DNA of 64,000 nucleotides from Agelas oroides (lineage: Eukaryota > Porifera > Demospongiae > Agelasida > Agelasidae): contig OX422204.1 in the NCBI GenBank assembly GCA_949130485.1, positions 5,952,015-6,016,014 of the forward strand. The letters run 5' to 3'. Both the position numbers and the translations under genes were made by a program. The notes below the pieces were generated by a model that worked only from the letters and a program-made list of their open reading frames with translations, did not search any database and was not told the DNA's origin. Of this stretch, positions 33,632-44,582 are shown in pieces (position 1 is the first letter of the stretch; each line of letters starts with the position of its first letter).

Positions 33632-36600
33632 ATTCATACTCATGCAGTGCAGGCATAATTGAATAAGAATAATGGCAAGTGATATGGTGCTTGTATAGTA
33701 TTGCCCTTCAACATAAGATAGTTCTCAAACCGGAGCTCTCATTCATATTAGACAATTTATACAAGCTAAAATCAAATGCAGCTGGAACATACAATGAGAT
33801 CATAATAGAAATCTGTATGTACAGAGACCATTGTCTATGACATTGTTCTTGAATGCCAGGCTGTCTGTCTACACAAGTCAATCATTACAGTGCTTGTATT
33901 ATTTAATTTGTGGCATAAGTGATTTGCTACTCTGCAAACTGAAAACCACTGCACCTACATACACAGATTACTATCTAGATGGTGTGAGCCATGCAGCGCT
34001 TGTATTATTTAATTTGTGGCATGAGTGATTTGCTACTCTGCAAACTGAAAACCACTGCACCTGCATACACAGGTTACTATCTAGATGGTGTGAGCCATGC
34101 AGCTTCCTCTCTGCATGGTTGTCCTATGACATTCAGCCTCAAATATAAAATAAACCATTCATAACCATTGGCTTGTAGCTTGTAAGTGTCCACTCTGTGT
34201 TTACAAATAAGAGAAGTAGTGAAAGACACTTGTAAGTGGGGAGGGTGTTAAATGATAACCAGCAGCAGCAGCAGCAGCAGCAGCAGCTAGGGGGTCTGGG
34301 GGCATAGTGCCCAGAAAATTGCATCATCTGAGTTGATTCCGAGGCACTTTTGGGCCAAACTAGCACTATAATCAGTTTTACCTGCAGTGCTAGTGTTGGT
34401 AACCTACCTGGTGCTAGTGTGCCGGACAGTATATATGTAATAGATAATGCATGGTAGCCAGGCAACAACAACCTGACTCCAAGGGTGGAACCAATATGAA
34501 AGGATCGTTATTGTAAACCATATAGCTCCTGTAGCTAGCTATACCATATTATATTATATTATCCAATGTGATCTGTACTTGTTATTAGTGTACATACAAG
34601 ATAGTTTACACTGTAAACAACGTAGAAACATCATTTTACAACTTCCCATGGTATATGAAACTGAATCTACAACTTCCTTGACCACTTGTTACTATAGAAA
34701 CGAAGCTCAAGTGGACAACTATAGAATAGGCCTGTTTACTTTAATGCTTTACTTCTCTGACCATTATGCGCCCAGTATCCCTTAGTATATGCTTTCCCAA
34801 AGTACCATTGCACTCCTTGTCTGTCACATTTAACTCCATTGTGGCAATGATTGTCGACAGAGTCCCACGACCCATTGTTTGCATGATCAGCATCTCCATG
34901 CCCCTAACAGCCTAAGGACAGTATATCCCACAATCTATAGTAGCTAGCCCAATCAACTTGTCCTGCAACCTCGCAGTCACAGGAGCCACCTTCTCCCAGC
35001 ATCTGGACTATATGCTTAGACAAACTGTTTAAGTCTGTGTCCATTGGGCATCAAAGGGAAGTCACAATGTATGCTAAATGCGCAGAAGAATTTGAGTATA
35101 CCGCCAGCCTTTGTTAAGCAGCCTGACTTATCTACTAAACCAGTAGCACGTATATTGTCATGAATGCAGAAAATAACTGAATTGCCACAGAGAGATAAGC
35201 TATACCACATGGAGTAGCTAAGCATCTGTTCTGCCTCACTTCCTCTAGTTGTATAGCTGTACATACAGGCTAGTTAAGTCTGGCTTCCTGCATGCTCACC
35301 TCTACTATCTGTTCTCTAAAACGGACACAACCTTTTGCATGCATATTATATCATGATCTTACACAAAGTGTGGGAGAAAGCCGCTATGCATGCTGGATAC
35401 ATGATCGACAATCAAACCGTGAAGCTATAGTAGAAGGAACAATTTTGCGCCTTCTGCATTCTGCATCAATCAAAACTTTTAATGTCAATTGCAAAAATGC
35501 AACCAGCCTGAACAGGCTCACGAGAAAAAAGGTGGTATGGTGTCTACAAAAGGGATGAAGTGGTAGCTAATTCTATCAGGTTGATTCATACCCATGCAGT
35601 GCAGGCATAATTATAATAATAGCAAGGTATGATATAGCGCTTGTAGTGTTGCCTTTCAACATAAGATTATTAACTACAAGCTGAAATCAAATGCAGCTGG
35701 AACATTCATAATAGTGTAAGAGACCATTGTCTATGACATTGTTCTTGAATGCCAGACTGTCTGTCTACACAAGTCAGACAGCGCTTGTATTATTTAATTT
35801 GTGGCATGAGTGATTTGCTACTCTGCAAACTGAAAACCACTGCATCTGCATACACAGGTTACTATCTAGATGGTGTGAGCCATGCAGCTTCCTCTCTGCA
35901 TGGTTGTCCTATGACATTCAGCCTCTAATATAAAATACACCTTTCATAGCCATTGGCTTGTAGCTTGTAAGTGTCCACTCTGTGTTTACAAATAAGAGAA
36001 GTAGTGAAAGTCACTCGCAAGTGGGGAGGGTGTTAAATGATAAGCAGCAGCTAGGGGGTCTGGGGGCATAGTGCCCAGGAAATTGCATCATCTGAGTTGA
36101 TTTGGAGGCACTTTTGGGCCAAACTAGCACTAGAATCTTTTATTTAGTTTTACCTGTAGTTCTTGACAGTGCTAGTGTTGGTAACCTACCTGGTGCTAGT
36201 GTGCCGGACAGTATATATGTAATAGATAATGCATGGTAGCCAGGCAACAACAACCTGACTCCAAGGGTGGAGCCAATATGAAAGGATCGTTATTGTAAAC
36301 CATATAGCTCCTGTAGCTAGCTACCATATTATATTTTTATGTACTTGTTATTAGTGTACATACAAGATAGTTTACACGGTAAACAAGGTAGAAACATCAT
36401 TTTACAACTTCCCATGGTATATGAAACTGAATCTACAACTTCCTTGACCACTTGTTACTATAGAAACGAAGCCCAAGTGGACAACTATAGAATAGGCCTG
36501 TTTACTTTAATGCTTTTTTTCTCTGACCATTATGTGCCCAGTATCCCTTAGACTTATATGCTTTCCCAAAGTACCATTGCACTCCTTGTCTGTCACTTTT

Positions 36601-37340
36601 AACTTCATTGTGGCAATGATTGTCGACAGAGTCCCATGACCCATTGTTTGCATGATCAGCATCTCCATGCCCCTAACAGCCTAAGGACAGTATATCCCAC
36701 AATCTATAGTAGCTAGCCCAATCAACTTGTCCTGCAACCTCGCAGTCACAGGAGCCACCTTCTCCCAGCATCTGGACTATATGCTTAGACAAACTGTTTA
36801 AGTCTGTGTCCATTGGGCATCAAAGGGAAGTCACAATGTATGCTAAATGCGCAGAAGAATTTGAGTATACCGCCAACCTTTGTTAAGCAGCCTGACTTAT
36901 CTACAAAACCAGTAGCACGTATATTGTCATGAATGCAGAAAATAACTTGCCACAGAGAGATAAGCTATACCACATGGTGTAGCTATGCATCTGTTCTGCC
37001 TCACTTACTCTAGTTGTATAGCTGTACATACAGGCTAGTTAAGTCTGGCTTCCTGCATGCTCACCTCTACTATCTGTTCTCTAAAACGGACACAACCTTT
37101 TGCATATTATATCATGATCTTACATGAAGTGTAGGAGAAAGCCGCTATATGCATGCTGGATACATGATGGACAATCAAACCGTGAAGCTAGTAGAAGGAA
37201 CAATGTCTTGCGCCTTCTGCATTCTGTATCAATCAAAACTTTTAATGTCAATTGCAAAAATGCAACCAGCCTGAACAGGCTCACGAGTAAAAAGGTGGTA
37301 TGGTGTCTACAAAAGGGATGAAGTGGTACTAATTCTCAAA
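33632..37340. repeat. Tandem segmental duplication, two copies of about 1.9 kb
   Basis: Copy A (about 33632-35583) and copy B (about 35584-37340) run in the same direction and align over nearly their whole length, from catgcagtgcaggcataa to aaaagggatgaagtggta. Differences: copy A has an extra about 105-bp tandem duplication (gcttgtattatttaatttgt at 33892 and 33997) and (AGC)9 at 34261-34287, where copy B has three AGC. Short frames are shared by both copies but match no family I recognise. A diverged third copy lies at about 40975-41750. Confidence 0.88.
34261..34287. repeat. (AGC)9 trinucleotide tract
   Basis: Nine uninterrupted AGC units in copy A of the segmental duplication; the matching place in copy B (about 36042) has three. 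The tract therefore expanded, or contracted, after the duplication. Confidence 0.95.
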
Positions 37341-37856
37341 AGTACGCACAGCATAAAATGTAGGGGAAATGTAGTTCATATAGCAGCATCAGGAGTAAAT
37401 ATGAATGGAATAGTTATATTGCGTGGTATGTGCTGGTAAAAAGCAAAGTGGTGAAACTGTGCAGATGAATTAAATTAAGACTGTCACAGTCTGATGTCAT
37501 GCAGGGTCCCAGAAACAACAAAACACTTGTTGGTGAAAGACAGACAGATAACACTTCCTCTGGCACCCTTCTTGGGGTAACCAGAGGACAGACTACATGA
37601 AGGATAGACCGACTACGTGAAGGACAGACAAGCCTTCCCCTAGCAATCCTCTCAAGATAATCAGAGGACAGACTACATGAACGATAGACTAGTCTTCCTT
37701 TGGCTCCCCTCTCGAGATAACCAGAGACTACTCTTTCCCTGGCACCCCTTCGGGAGAACCAGAGGACAGACTACATGTAGAACAGACTAGTCTTCATCTG
37801 GCAACCTCTTTGGATAACCAGAGGACATTCCAGTGGCTTCTCAGTCGGCTTCTGCA

Positions 37857-38041
37857 TAAATGAAGAGAAGGTTAACTGTTACCAACTTGAGCTTGGAAAA
37901 TAACTTGCCGACGTTTCAACTGAATGCTCCAGTCGTCATCAGGGCGAAAGCTTTTGCCCTGATGACGACTGGAGCATTCAGTCGAAATGTCGGCAAGTTA
38001 TTTTCCGAGCTCAAGATAACAGATAACTTTCTCTTCATTTA
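37857..38041. mobile_element. Long palindromic insertion (arms about 87 bp)
   Basis: The left arm starts aaatgaagagaaggttaac; the right arm ends with the inverse cttcattt. Arms are about 90 percent complementary and meet around gaaagctttt. The arms hold gccctgatgacgactggagc and aagttattttcc. Because it interrupts a minisatellite, it is probably a mobile or retroelement-derived piece. Confidence 0.85.
37950..37997 (+). ncRNA. Hammerhead-ribozyme-like core (mirrored in the other arm, minus strand)
   Basis: In order on the plus strand: gcc, CTGATGA (37959-37965), a stem-loop cgactg-gagcatt-cagtcg, GAAA (37984-37987), TGTC and ggcaag, which can pair with the 5' ttttgcc. This is the order stem I, CUGAUGA, stem II, GAAA, minimal stem III, cleavage site of type I hammerheads known from Penelope-like retroelements. 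The opposite arm has the same set on the minus strand (CTGATGA at 37936-37942, GAAACGTC at 37910-37917). An extra C after CUGAUGA and the absence of an adjacent reverse transcriptase leave activity open. Confidence 0.4.
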
Positions 38042-38563
38042 ACCAGAGGACAGACTACATGGAGGACAGACAAGTCTTCCCCTGGCATGAGGACAGAGTA
38101 CATGTAAGACAGACCAGTGTTCCACTGGCACCCCTTTCATGATAACCAGAGCAGATATGGAGGACAGAGAGGAATTTTTGGGGAGCTGTCACCAAATCTA
38201 CCATTTTCACGCACACATCTTCCGATTCGAAAAAGTCTAATAGGAGTTTGCCTGCTGCGTTGGAGGAGTGATCTATTGTTGTTAATCGGTTTGGAATCCC
38301 CAGCCTGCTGAATTGTCCTTGGCATATTGGTTGTTCCCACAGGGTTAAATTGTCTATACAGTCTCAACACAACCGCTAGCCCTCTATTATAAATGCTTAC
38401 GCTCCAGCTGCCCCCACCCCTTCCTTCCCCGAACGTCTGCATCTGGCCTCACTCACACTGAAGACACTTGACAAGCTTCACAACAGAGTGAATGTCTTCC
38501 TTATGGCTGTCACGCGTTTAATTAGAGTGATATAGACTACGACTTACAGAACGGAACGAACCG

Positions 38564-38570
38564 TATAAAT
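38564..38570 (+). promoter_or_regulatory. TATA box of the sarcosine-oxidase-like gene
   Basis: TATAAAT 68 bp upstream of the first ATG of the open frame (38638). Spacing is like that of the oxidase gene at 30612. Confidence 0.55.
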
Positions 38571-38637
38571 GCTGCCCAGCCCCAAATAACATATTCGCCG
38601 TTTGCGAGATAGACTGACTAGTCTGGGTATACGTTGC

Positions 38638-39990
38638 ATGAAATCTGCTGTCTGTTGCACCTCAGTAGTGTTTGCATCGACGATGACAGCAGTCAGCGAA
38701 TGCGAGATGTACGATTTAGTGGTGGTCGGTGGAGGACCCATAGGACTGTCTACAGCATATAACTGTGCAAAAGTGGGCAAAAAAGTGCTGCTGCTTGAAC
38801 GATTTGTACTGTACAACCAATCAGGAAGCTCCGCCGGCTTATTAAGAATGTTTCGCACGATGTACACGGAGGACTATATGGCAGACCTAGCCAAAGATTC
38901 CATCCAACTTTGGAATGAATTGGAAAACGATGCTGGTGTAAAATTGAGAGAGATGAGTGGGTTATTGAACTTCGGTGATCCGACATACAAGACCGGACCG
39001 GAAGGAAATCTCAAGGACCCTATAAAAAATCTAAAACGTTTGCACATGAAGTATCAAGAATTAAAAGCGGAAGAAATAATGCAACAGCTTCCTTTTAAAG
39101 ATCTGCCATCGTACTTCGAAGGATTGTGGGCACCGGATAATGGCTGCATAAATGTGGACCTTGTGGTCCGTAAGCTCGCAGAGCTCAGTCGCAAGCATGG
39201 CGTAATCATAATGGAGTACGCTAATGTCCAGAAAGTTAACGTAGTAGATGGAAATAATGTAAAAGTGGAAGTGAAAGTCCGCAATCCTCCAAGTCCCGCA
39301 GATGGTGACGGCGCCTACACTCTGAAGACATTTCGCGCCCGCAAATGCGCCATTACAACTGGTGCCTACACAAATCATATTCTTCAGCCTTCATTTGGTA
39401 TCAAGCTCAACCTTGACATCTGGGAAATGGTGTATGCCTTCTACTCCTGTGATCCGGAATTAGTCTACCGTCGTTCACCGTCAGCAGATCCAGACACAAT
39501 TCAAGCTCTGGAGGGTCATCCATTCAAATGTATGTGGTTTCAGTTTGCCAAAAATGATAGTCCTGATTATCGAACCTCCAACCTCTTCTATGGCTTTCCT
39601 TCGGTGCCTTGGGGACCACCTAATCTTGCCCGTATTGCCGTTGACAATGCCGTCCGACGTATCACCGATCCCGATGATCGCCAGACCAACCCAAGTGCCT
39701 ATGATATTGAACGCACCCGAACATTCATCAGAGAACACACGGTGGGTGTCAACGACCAGCCATCATTTGCGGGTGCTTGTCTCCAAACGAATCTTCCTGA
39801 CAACATGTTTGTGCTGGACTATATTCCAAAACACCGTAATGTCGTTGTGTTCACAGGCGGATGGGGCTTTAAGTTTGTGCCGCTCCTTGGACGCATCCTC
39901 AAGCAGATGTTGTTTGATCGCAGGGGTACCCAGTACGATATATCCCACTTCAAAATTACACGCCCTGGAGTTATTACTACTCAGGAATAG
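38638..39990 (+). CDS. FAD-dependent sarcosine/pipecolate oxidase-like enzyme (DAO/SoxA family)
   Basis: An uninterrupted, intronless frame of 450 codons from ATG 38638 (ATG 38683 is an alternative closer to the core). The dinucleotide-binding fold begins at about residue 27 with VVVGGGPIGLSTAYN and ends in VLLLER. SGSSAGLLRMFR follows, as in monomeric sarcosine oxidases. The C-terminal FAD region reads FVLDYIPKHRNVV and GGWGFKFVPLLG, the place of the family SGHGFK motif. The family oxidises secondary amines such as sarcosine or L-pipecolate, producing hydrogen peroxide, usually in peroxisomes. No SKL-type peroxisomal ending is present (it ends ITTQE), so location is uncertain. An N-terminal hydrophobic stretch before residue 20 might be a weak leader. 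Substrate is inferred only at family level. Confidence 0.85.
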   Translation: MKSAVCCTSVVFASTMTAVSECEMYDLVVVGGGPIGLSTAYNCAKVGKKVLLLERFVLYNQSGSSAGLLRMFRTMYTEDYMADLAKDSIQLWNELENDAGVKLREMSGLLNFGDPTYKTGPEGNLKDPIKNLKRLHMKYQELKAEEIMQQLPFKDLPSYFEGLWAPDNGCINVDLVVRKLAELSRKHGVIIMEYANVQKVNVVDGNNVKVEVKVRNPPSPADGDGAYTLKTFRARKCAITTGAYTNHILQPSFGIKLNLDIWEMVYAFYSCDPELVYRRSPSADPDTIQALEGHPFKCMWFQFAKNDSPDYRTSNLFYGFPSVPWGPPNLARIAVDNAVRRITDPDDRQTNPSAYDIERTRTFIREHTVGVNDQPSFAGACLQTNLPDNMFVLDYIPKHRNVVVFTGGWGFKFVPLLGRILKQMLFDRRGTQYDISHFKITRPGVITTQE

Positions 39991-40334
39991 ACATTTTATA
40001 GTCAAGTAATGGATGACGACATGGTGTCGTGCCTAGTTATAATTATATCCAAGTTTAATGCTTGTAGTTATAGGACTGGACGTGTTAAATTGTTGTTGCA
40101 TGCCTTTATCTATTAAGGATAGCGGCTTCATAGAAATATCGACTTGAAACAAGGTTGTAATCGCTGTTAATTAGTCGTGCTGTACACCGTTTCTGAAGTC
40201 TCATTGTATGGGAATCGTAATCATTAGGCCGCTTTGAATTACTTGCCCAGTTTTTTTATTTGATCTGACGCCGCGGTTACAATTGATTTCGCTGCTAGTT
40301 TTTGTGCAACTACAATGATCGAGGGAGGCGTTTA
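39991..40334. other. 3' flank of the oxidase; no feature seen
   Basis: Contains the probable 3' UTR of the oxidase. No repeat or gene could be recognised. Confidence 0.45.
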
Positions 40335-40735
40335 TTTCTTTGGAAAGCCCGCAGACATCATCCACGGCTGGATATAAAGTACGTACGAGTGAGACGGTGA
40401 CGATTGTTAGACGCTGTCAGCAGTACACGCAGCCTCTCAGTCCTGCTGTCAGCCGTGGAAAGGACCCGTACAACACGAATAGCCCTAGTGCTAGCGTGGT
40501 GACCGCTGTCAGCAGTACACGCAGCCTCTCAGTCCTGCTGTCAGCCGTGGAAAGGACCCGTACAACACGAATAGCCCTAGTGCTAGCGTGGTGACCGCCG
40601 TCAGAAATTATTCGCACACGTGTGCGCGTGCCCGTATACTAGCCGCGGCTACTATTCGAGGGCGGCGTTTATTTCCGCTTCCGATTGTGCGGCTACTATT
40701 CGAGGGCGGCGACTATTTGACATGACAACAAGCGA
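40335..40735. repeat. Dispersed repeat with an internal 92-bp tandem duplication
   Basis: The sequence gagtgagacggtgacgattg to actattcgagggcggcgac recurs at 57295-57618. Here a 92-bp part (starts 40413 and 40505, beginning gctgtcagcagtacacgcag) is duplicated in tandem with near identity. The tail motif ggattgtg.ggctactattcgag also occurs alone near 28700. Probably a DNA-transposon relic. Confidence 0.8.
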
Positions 40736-40974
40736 GTTCGGTCGGTCGGTAACTTTTATTTTGATCCCCCCCGCCCCTCTTCCTTCTTCCTGTGGTTTTG
40801 AATCCATTTGTTTTGGAGTACTGTTGGGTATAGCTGACATTATAGTGTTGGGTAACCTACCTGGTGCTATTACAGAGATCGCTTTCGCGGACCTCCATCT
40901 CTGAAACAAACTGTTCACGGTCTTCGGCCCGAGAGAATGGCTGTTTGGGATTTGGACTAACGTAAACTGTACCT

Positions 40975-41750
40975 AGTGCTAGTGTGCCTGACGGTATATA
41001 TGTAATAGATAATGCATGGTAGCCAGCCAACAACAACCTGACTCCAAGGGTGGAGCCAATATGTGAAGATAGCTAGCTGCAATAGCCACATTATATCTGT
41101 GATCTGTATACTTTTTATTAGTGTACATACAAGATTGTTTACAATGCAAACAAGGTAGTTCATACAAAATATCGTTTTACAACTTCCTGTGGTGCATGTA
41201 TGAAACTGAGTCTACAACTCTTTGACCACTTGTTACTATACAAATGAAAGGTCCAGTGCAGAACTATAGCTGTTTACAAATTAGTGACAGTGAATGCTAA
41301 ATGTGCAGAAGAATTTCTGCTTTGTTAAGCAGCCTGACTTGTCTACAAAACCGGTAGCCTGTATGAATGCAGAAAATAACTTGCCACAGAGAGATATATA
41401 GCTATCACATGGTGTAGGTATGCACTGTTCTGCCTCACTTACTCTAGTTGTATAGCTGTACATACAGGCTAGCCTAGTTAAGTCTGGCTTTCAGCATGCT
41501 CACCTCTACTATCTGTTCTCTGAAACGGACACAACATGGTACATTATATATCATGACCTCACACAAAGTGTAGAAGAAGGTCGCCATGCATGCATGATGG
41601 ACAATCAAACCGTAAAGCTAGTAGAAGGAACAATTTCTTGCACCTTCTGCATTCAATTTTTAATATCACTTGCAAAAGTACAACTGGCCTGAACAGGCTT
41701 ATGAGACAAAAATTGGTATGGTGTGCACAAAAGGGATGAAGTGGTGCGCC
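40975..41750. repeat. Third, diverged copy of the 33632-37340 duplication unit
   Basis: It shares gtatatatgtaatagataatg, the atggtagccag piece, cagcctgacttgtctac and aaaagggatgaagtggtg in the same order with the two tandem copies. It has several deletions, so it is older or relocated. Confidence 0.75.
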
Positions 41751-43151
41751 ATAAATACTTCCATGGTCAAAGTACACCTCAACACGCTGCGTATGCAAAC
41801 TGGAAGTGTATGCAAGTAACGCTGGTATCTTCTTCTTCGGCTGATCTGCATATAGTTGTGTGGTTGGTGAATGCATGGCATTACTATCAGGACCTCAGAA
41901 AGCAATCTATAGCAAGTAGCAATCCAACAATGTGTGCATTGCACATGTGACAGCAAGAAAACAGACTTGCAAGTAAAGGTCATACACTTGTTTTAATTTG
42001 CATGTGTGTATAATATTTTGTCGCATTTAGTCTGCTAACGTAAATACATATTAAGACATACATTTTCAGAGATGAAGTTATTGAGACAATATATTTTAAA
42101 GAATTGCAGGGAGTCTGAGTTGTGTAAGGAGTGAGGCAAATTGTTCCATAGTGCAATCTCGTGAGGAAAAAGCATTTGTCAGCCAAACCAACAGTATAAT
42201 ATCAGCTCTAGCAACCCAGCTTTCTGGAGTAAGAACTGTGGGCTGACTTCAGGCTGGACACAAGAATCTGGAATGCTGTGGTCTAAGTCACCAATGATGA
42301 CGGGGGGGGGGGGGGGGGGGGGGGGGGGGATCTATACCCAAGAATGGATCGAAGGTGGCAGAGTAGCAGCCTATTTTATATTTTGAACACCTACCTATAT
42401 TTTATGTCTTTCTCACTCAGAACTTTGTACATTAAATCGTAATGTTGTTCATTTGCTGAATGAAATCAGCACAATATATTAATTTGGTTAAATTCTATGT
42501 ATACTTGCTAACAGGCTTATTATAACAATGTGTATTCTTAGACAACTATACGTACACCAAATCAACATAGACCAGATAATAATATGAGCTAGACTAATAG
42601 AATTAGCTGTTACTACATAGTTGAAATTGATCAAGTGGTACCAACTTGCATACAATCACCAACTATATGAACAATATGATTTTGTAATTTCATTAGTGTA
42701 ATGGGGACATTAATAGATATTTGCACCTCAAGATGCATTATGTAATGTAATCTCACAAACAATTATTATTGCCATAATGAAAGATGCCATAATTTGAGCA
42801 CACACTTAGTGTTGTTAAAAAACCTGACACTAGCTATACCTATATGTACGTACCATGAACTTTTACTGCATCGTTTGTTAACCTGTGGTGTCGGCACTCA
42901 TGAAATATTTATTATAGCACTGCATAGGTATCTCTGATGTTCAATTTGAAGTTCACATTAAATGGTAGCAGTTTACATGTGACACACAATAGCAACAAGA
43001 GTTAGTACATAGACTCTCTATGTAGCTATAACATGTCACACACAATACGCAAAATCCAGCACAAAGCTTTATCTATGAAATGTATACATCACATTATATC
43101 AACTGTAAATAATTTGCTGAGAACAGCCTTTAAGTGATGTGGGTACTACTG
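41751..43151. other. AT-rich stretch with a 28-base poly-G run
   Basis: No gene is supported. 42302-42329 is a pure run of 28 G. The surrounding 42240-42430 resembles 21880-22040 (aggctgga, ttttgaacac, tatgtc), indicating a shared old repeat. Confidence 0.6.
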
Positions 43152-43763
43152 TCAATCAAGGATTTGCAGCTCTCCAGTAATAGTAACACGTATTCGTCCT
43201 TTGTTAGTTTTGACATTCTCATCCATCAATGAAAAACATTCTCTGACTGGGCAATCAACAACATTTTCTTTGTTTGCTTGAAGCTCATAGCTAAGCCCAT
43301 CCTTTCCAGTTACAGAGGCTGCTGCGTATGCTCCAAACCCAGCACCAAGCCCAGCACCAATTCCAGCACCAACTATTGATGCCACTGGTCCTCCAACAGT
43401 ACCAATAACTGCACCACATGCTGCACCACCTGCTGCACCTATTGCTCCTCCACCAATGCTACTCTCAGCGCTGGATAGTACACCCCTGGCAGAAGCTTGG
43501 GGTTTTCTGAGCTTGACTCGGATCACATCACTATCAACCACTGACATTGTTACCTGGTAACAGTTGCCTCTGAACTGTTTCTTGATAAAAGTGATGGAAC
43601 TGTTGTAAAACCTATTAAACTCGTCATCTGATAGAGTAACTTCAATGGTGTCTTGGGGGTTTTTGGATCGATAATACTGAGTAATTCTTTGTTCAACTTT
43701 CTGTCGTAGGATATTTTTCAGAAGTCTTTCCCTTTCTCCTCTTGTGGTACGAAAGCAGTTTCC
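43152..43763 (-). CDS. Protein of unknown function with a glycine-zipper segment (last exon)
   Basis: An open frame of 203 codons to the stop at 43152. It appears to start at an acceptor (tag before 43763), so at least one upstream exon is missing. The N-terminal part is basic and helical (RTTRGERERLLKNILRQK), followed by acidic and polar sequence. Then comes a run of about 45 residues rich in GxxxG (GAIGAAGGAACGAVIG, GAGIGAGLGAGFG), typical of glycine-zipper helices that insert in or pack against membranes. A hydrophilic tail ends in VTITGELQILD. I do not recognise the family. If the start were the internal ATG at 43547, the product would be 131 residues. Coding status is supported by length, composition and a clean stop, but the 5' end is unresolved. 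Confidence 0.55.
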   Translation of the reverse strand, partial: GNCFRTTRGERERLLKNILRQKVEQRITQYYRSKNPQDTIEVTLSDDEFNRFYNSSITFIKKQFRGNCYQVTMSVVDSDVIRVKLRKPQASARGVLSSAESSIGGGAIGAAGGAACGAVIGTVGGPVASIVGAGIGAGLGAGFGAYAAASVTGKDGLSYELQANKENVVDCPVRECFSLMDENVKTNKGRIRVTITGELQILD

Positions 43764-43922
43764 CTACGTTTATGATCACGATAAAAAGACAAAATATTAC
43801 TCAACAATTTACATTATAGAAATTTGATGTGCATGGTGGTGACCGCACTGTGGTTAATGATGCAGACATATAAGGTGGCAAACCAACATTAATAATCAAA
43901 ATAACCTTCTGGTATGGGGGGA

Positions 43923-43925
<3 letters not shown>

Positions 43926-43955
<30 letters not shown>
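43926..43955. repeat. Poly-G run of 30
   Basis: Thirty consecutive G, preceded by a purine-rich stretch from about 43915. Together with 42302-42329 and 45277-45337 it makes three such tracts on the same strand within 3 kb. Such runs can form G-quadruplexes and are prone to length error. Confidence 0.9.
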
Positions 43956-43959
<4 letters not shown>

Positions 43960-44170
43960 TGGTATAAAAAGATTTATAGCATTCTAACCCAATAATCCAT
44001 GAAACTGGCTTGAGAAAACAGTTAATGATTTGTGTTAGTCAGTCAAGTGCTTCATGTGCATGATTGCTGAAATAGCCTAAGGCCAAATGGCACTTTGCCA
44101 GAGTCCTCTGTACAAATCATTTTCTGTACCCTCTTACATGTAAGATAAAGGGGCAAATTTAGGTCCTATA

Positions 44171-44570
44171 TACCGTATAGCGGGTATTTTTCGCGGGGCA
44201 AAATTTTCGCGGAACGATGTATTACGGGTTAGATTTTCGCGGAAGCGAATTTTTGAAATTCATTTATTGATATTCATCAAGCGCGAAGTAAGCTAGCTAT
44301 AGTCAAGTTATACCAGAGATGCTCACAACGGAGACATTTGCTAAGTTGTGCAGTATTATGGTCTCGTTAGCGGCATGCGGAAGTGGGCTGGCTCGCGCGA
44401 GACTAGGCGCACTGACAGCAGCAGGAAAGAGAGTGGGCCCTTGGAGTTTGGTAACTGTCTTCGCGGGATGGCTATTGTAGCAGTGACGTATTTCATGGAC
44501 AAAACTGTCTGTAGAACTACACGCACGTGGATACGAGTCATAAATTTTTGCGGGTTAATTTTTCGCAGAT
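44171..44570. mobile_element. Fragment of a ccgtatagcgggtatttttcgcgg-type MITE
   Basis: It starts at a TA-flanked end (taccgtatagcgggtattt) followed by the repeated motif ttttcgcggaa, and has a related piece (tttttgcgggttaatttttcgc) near 44550 just before the TIR element at 44583. The complementary right end was not found, so the copy is truncated or interrupted. Confidence 0.55.
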
Positions 44571-44582
44571 CCCACTCGACCG

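Larger units (their letters stand above)
37537..38150. repeat. Degenerate minisatellite (cagaggacagactacatg)
   Basis: About eight imperfect units of 40-80 bp built from ccagaggacagactacatg, gacagactagtcttcc and ctggcacccctttcgggataa. A long hairpin (37857-38041) is inserted within it. No coding potential. Confidence 0.8.
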
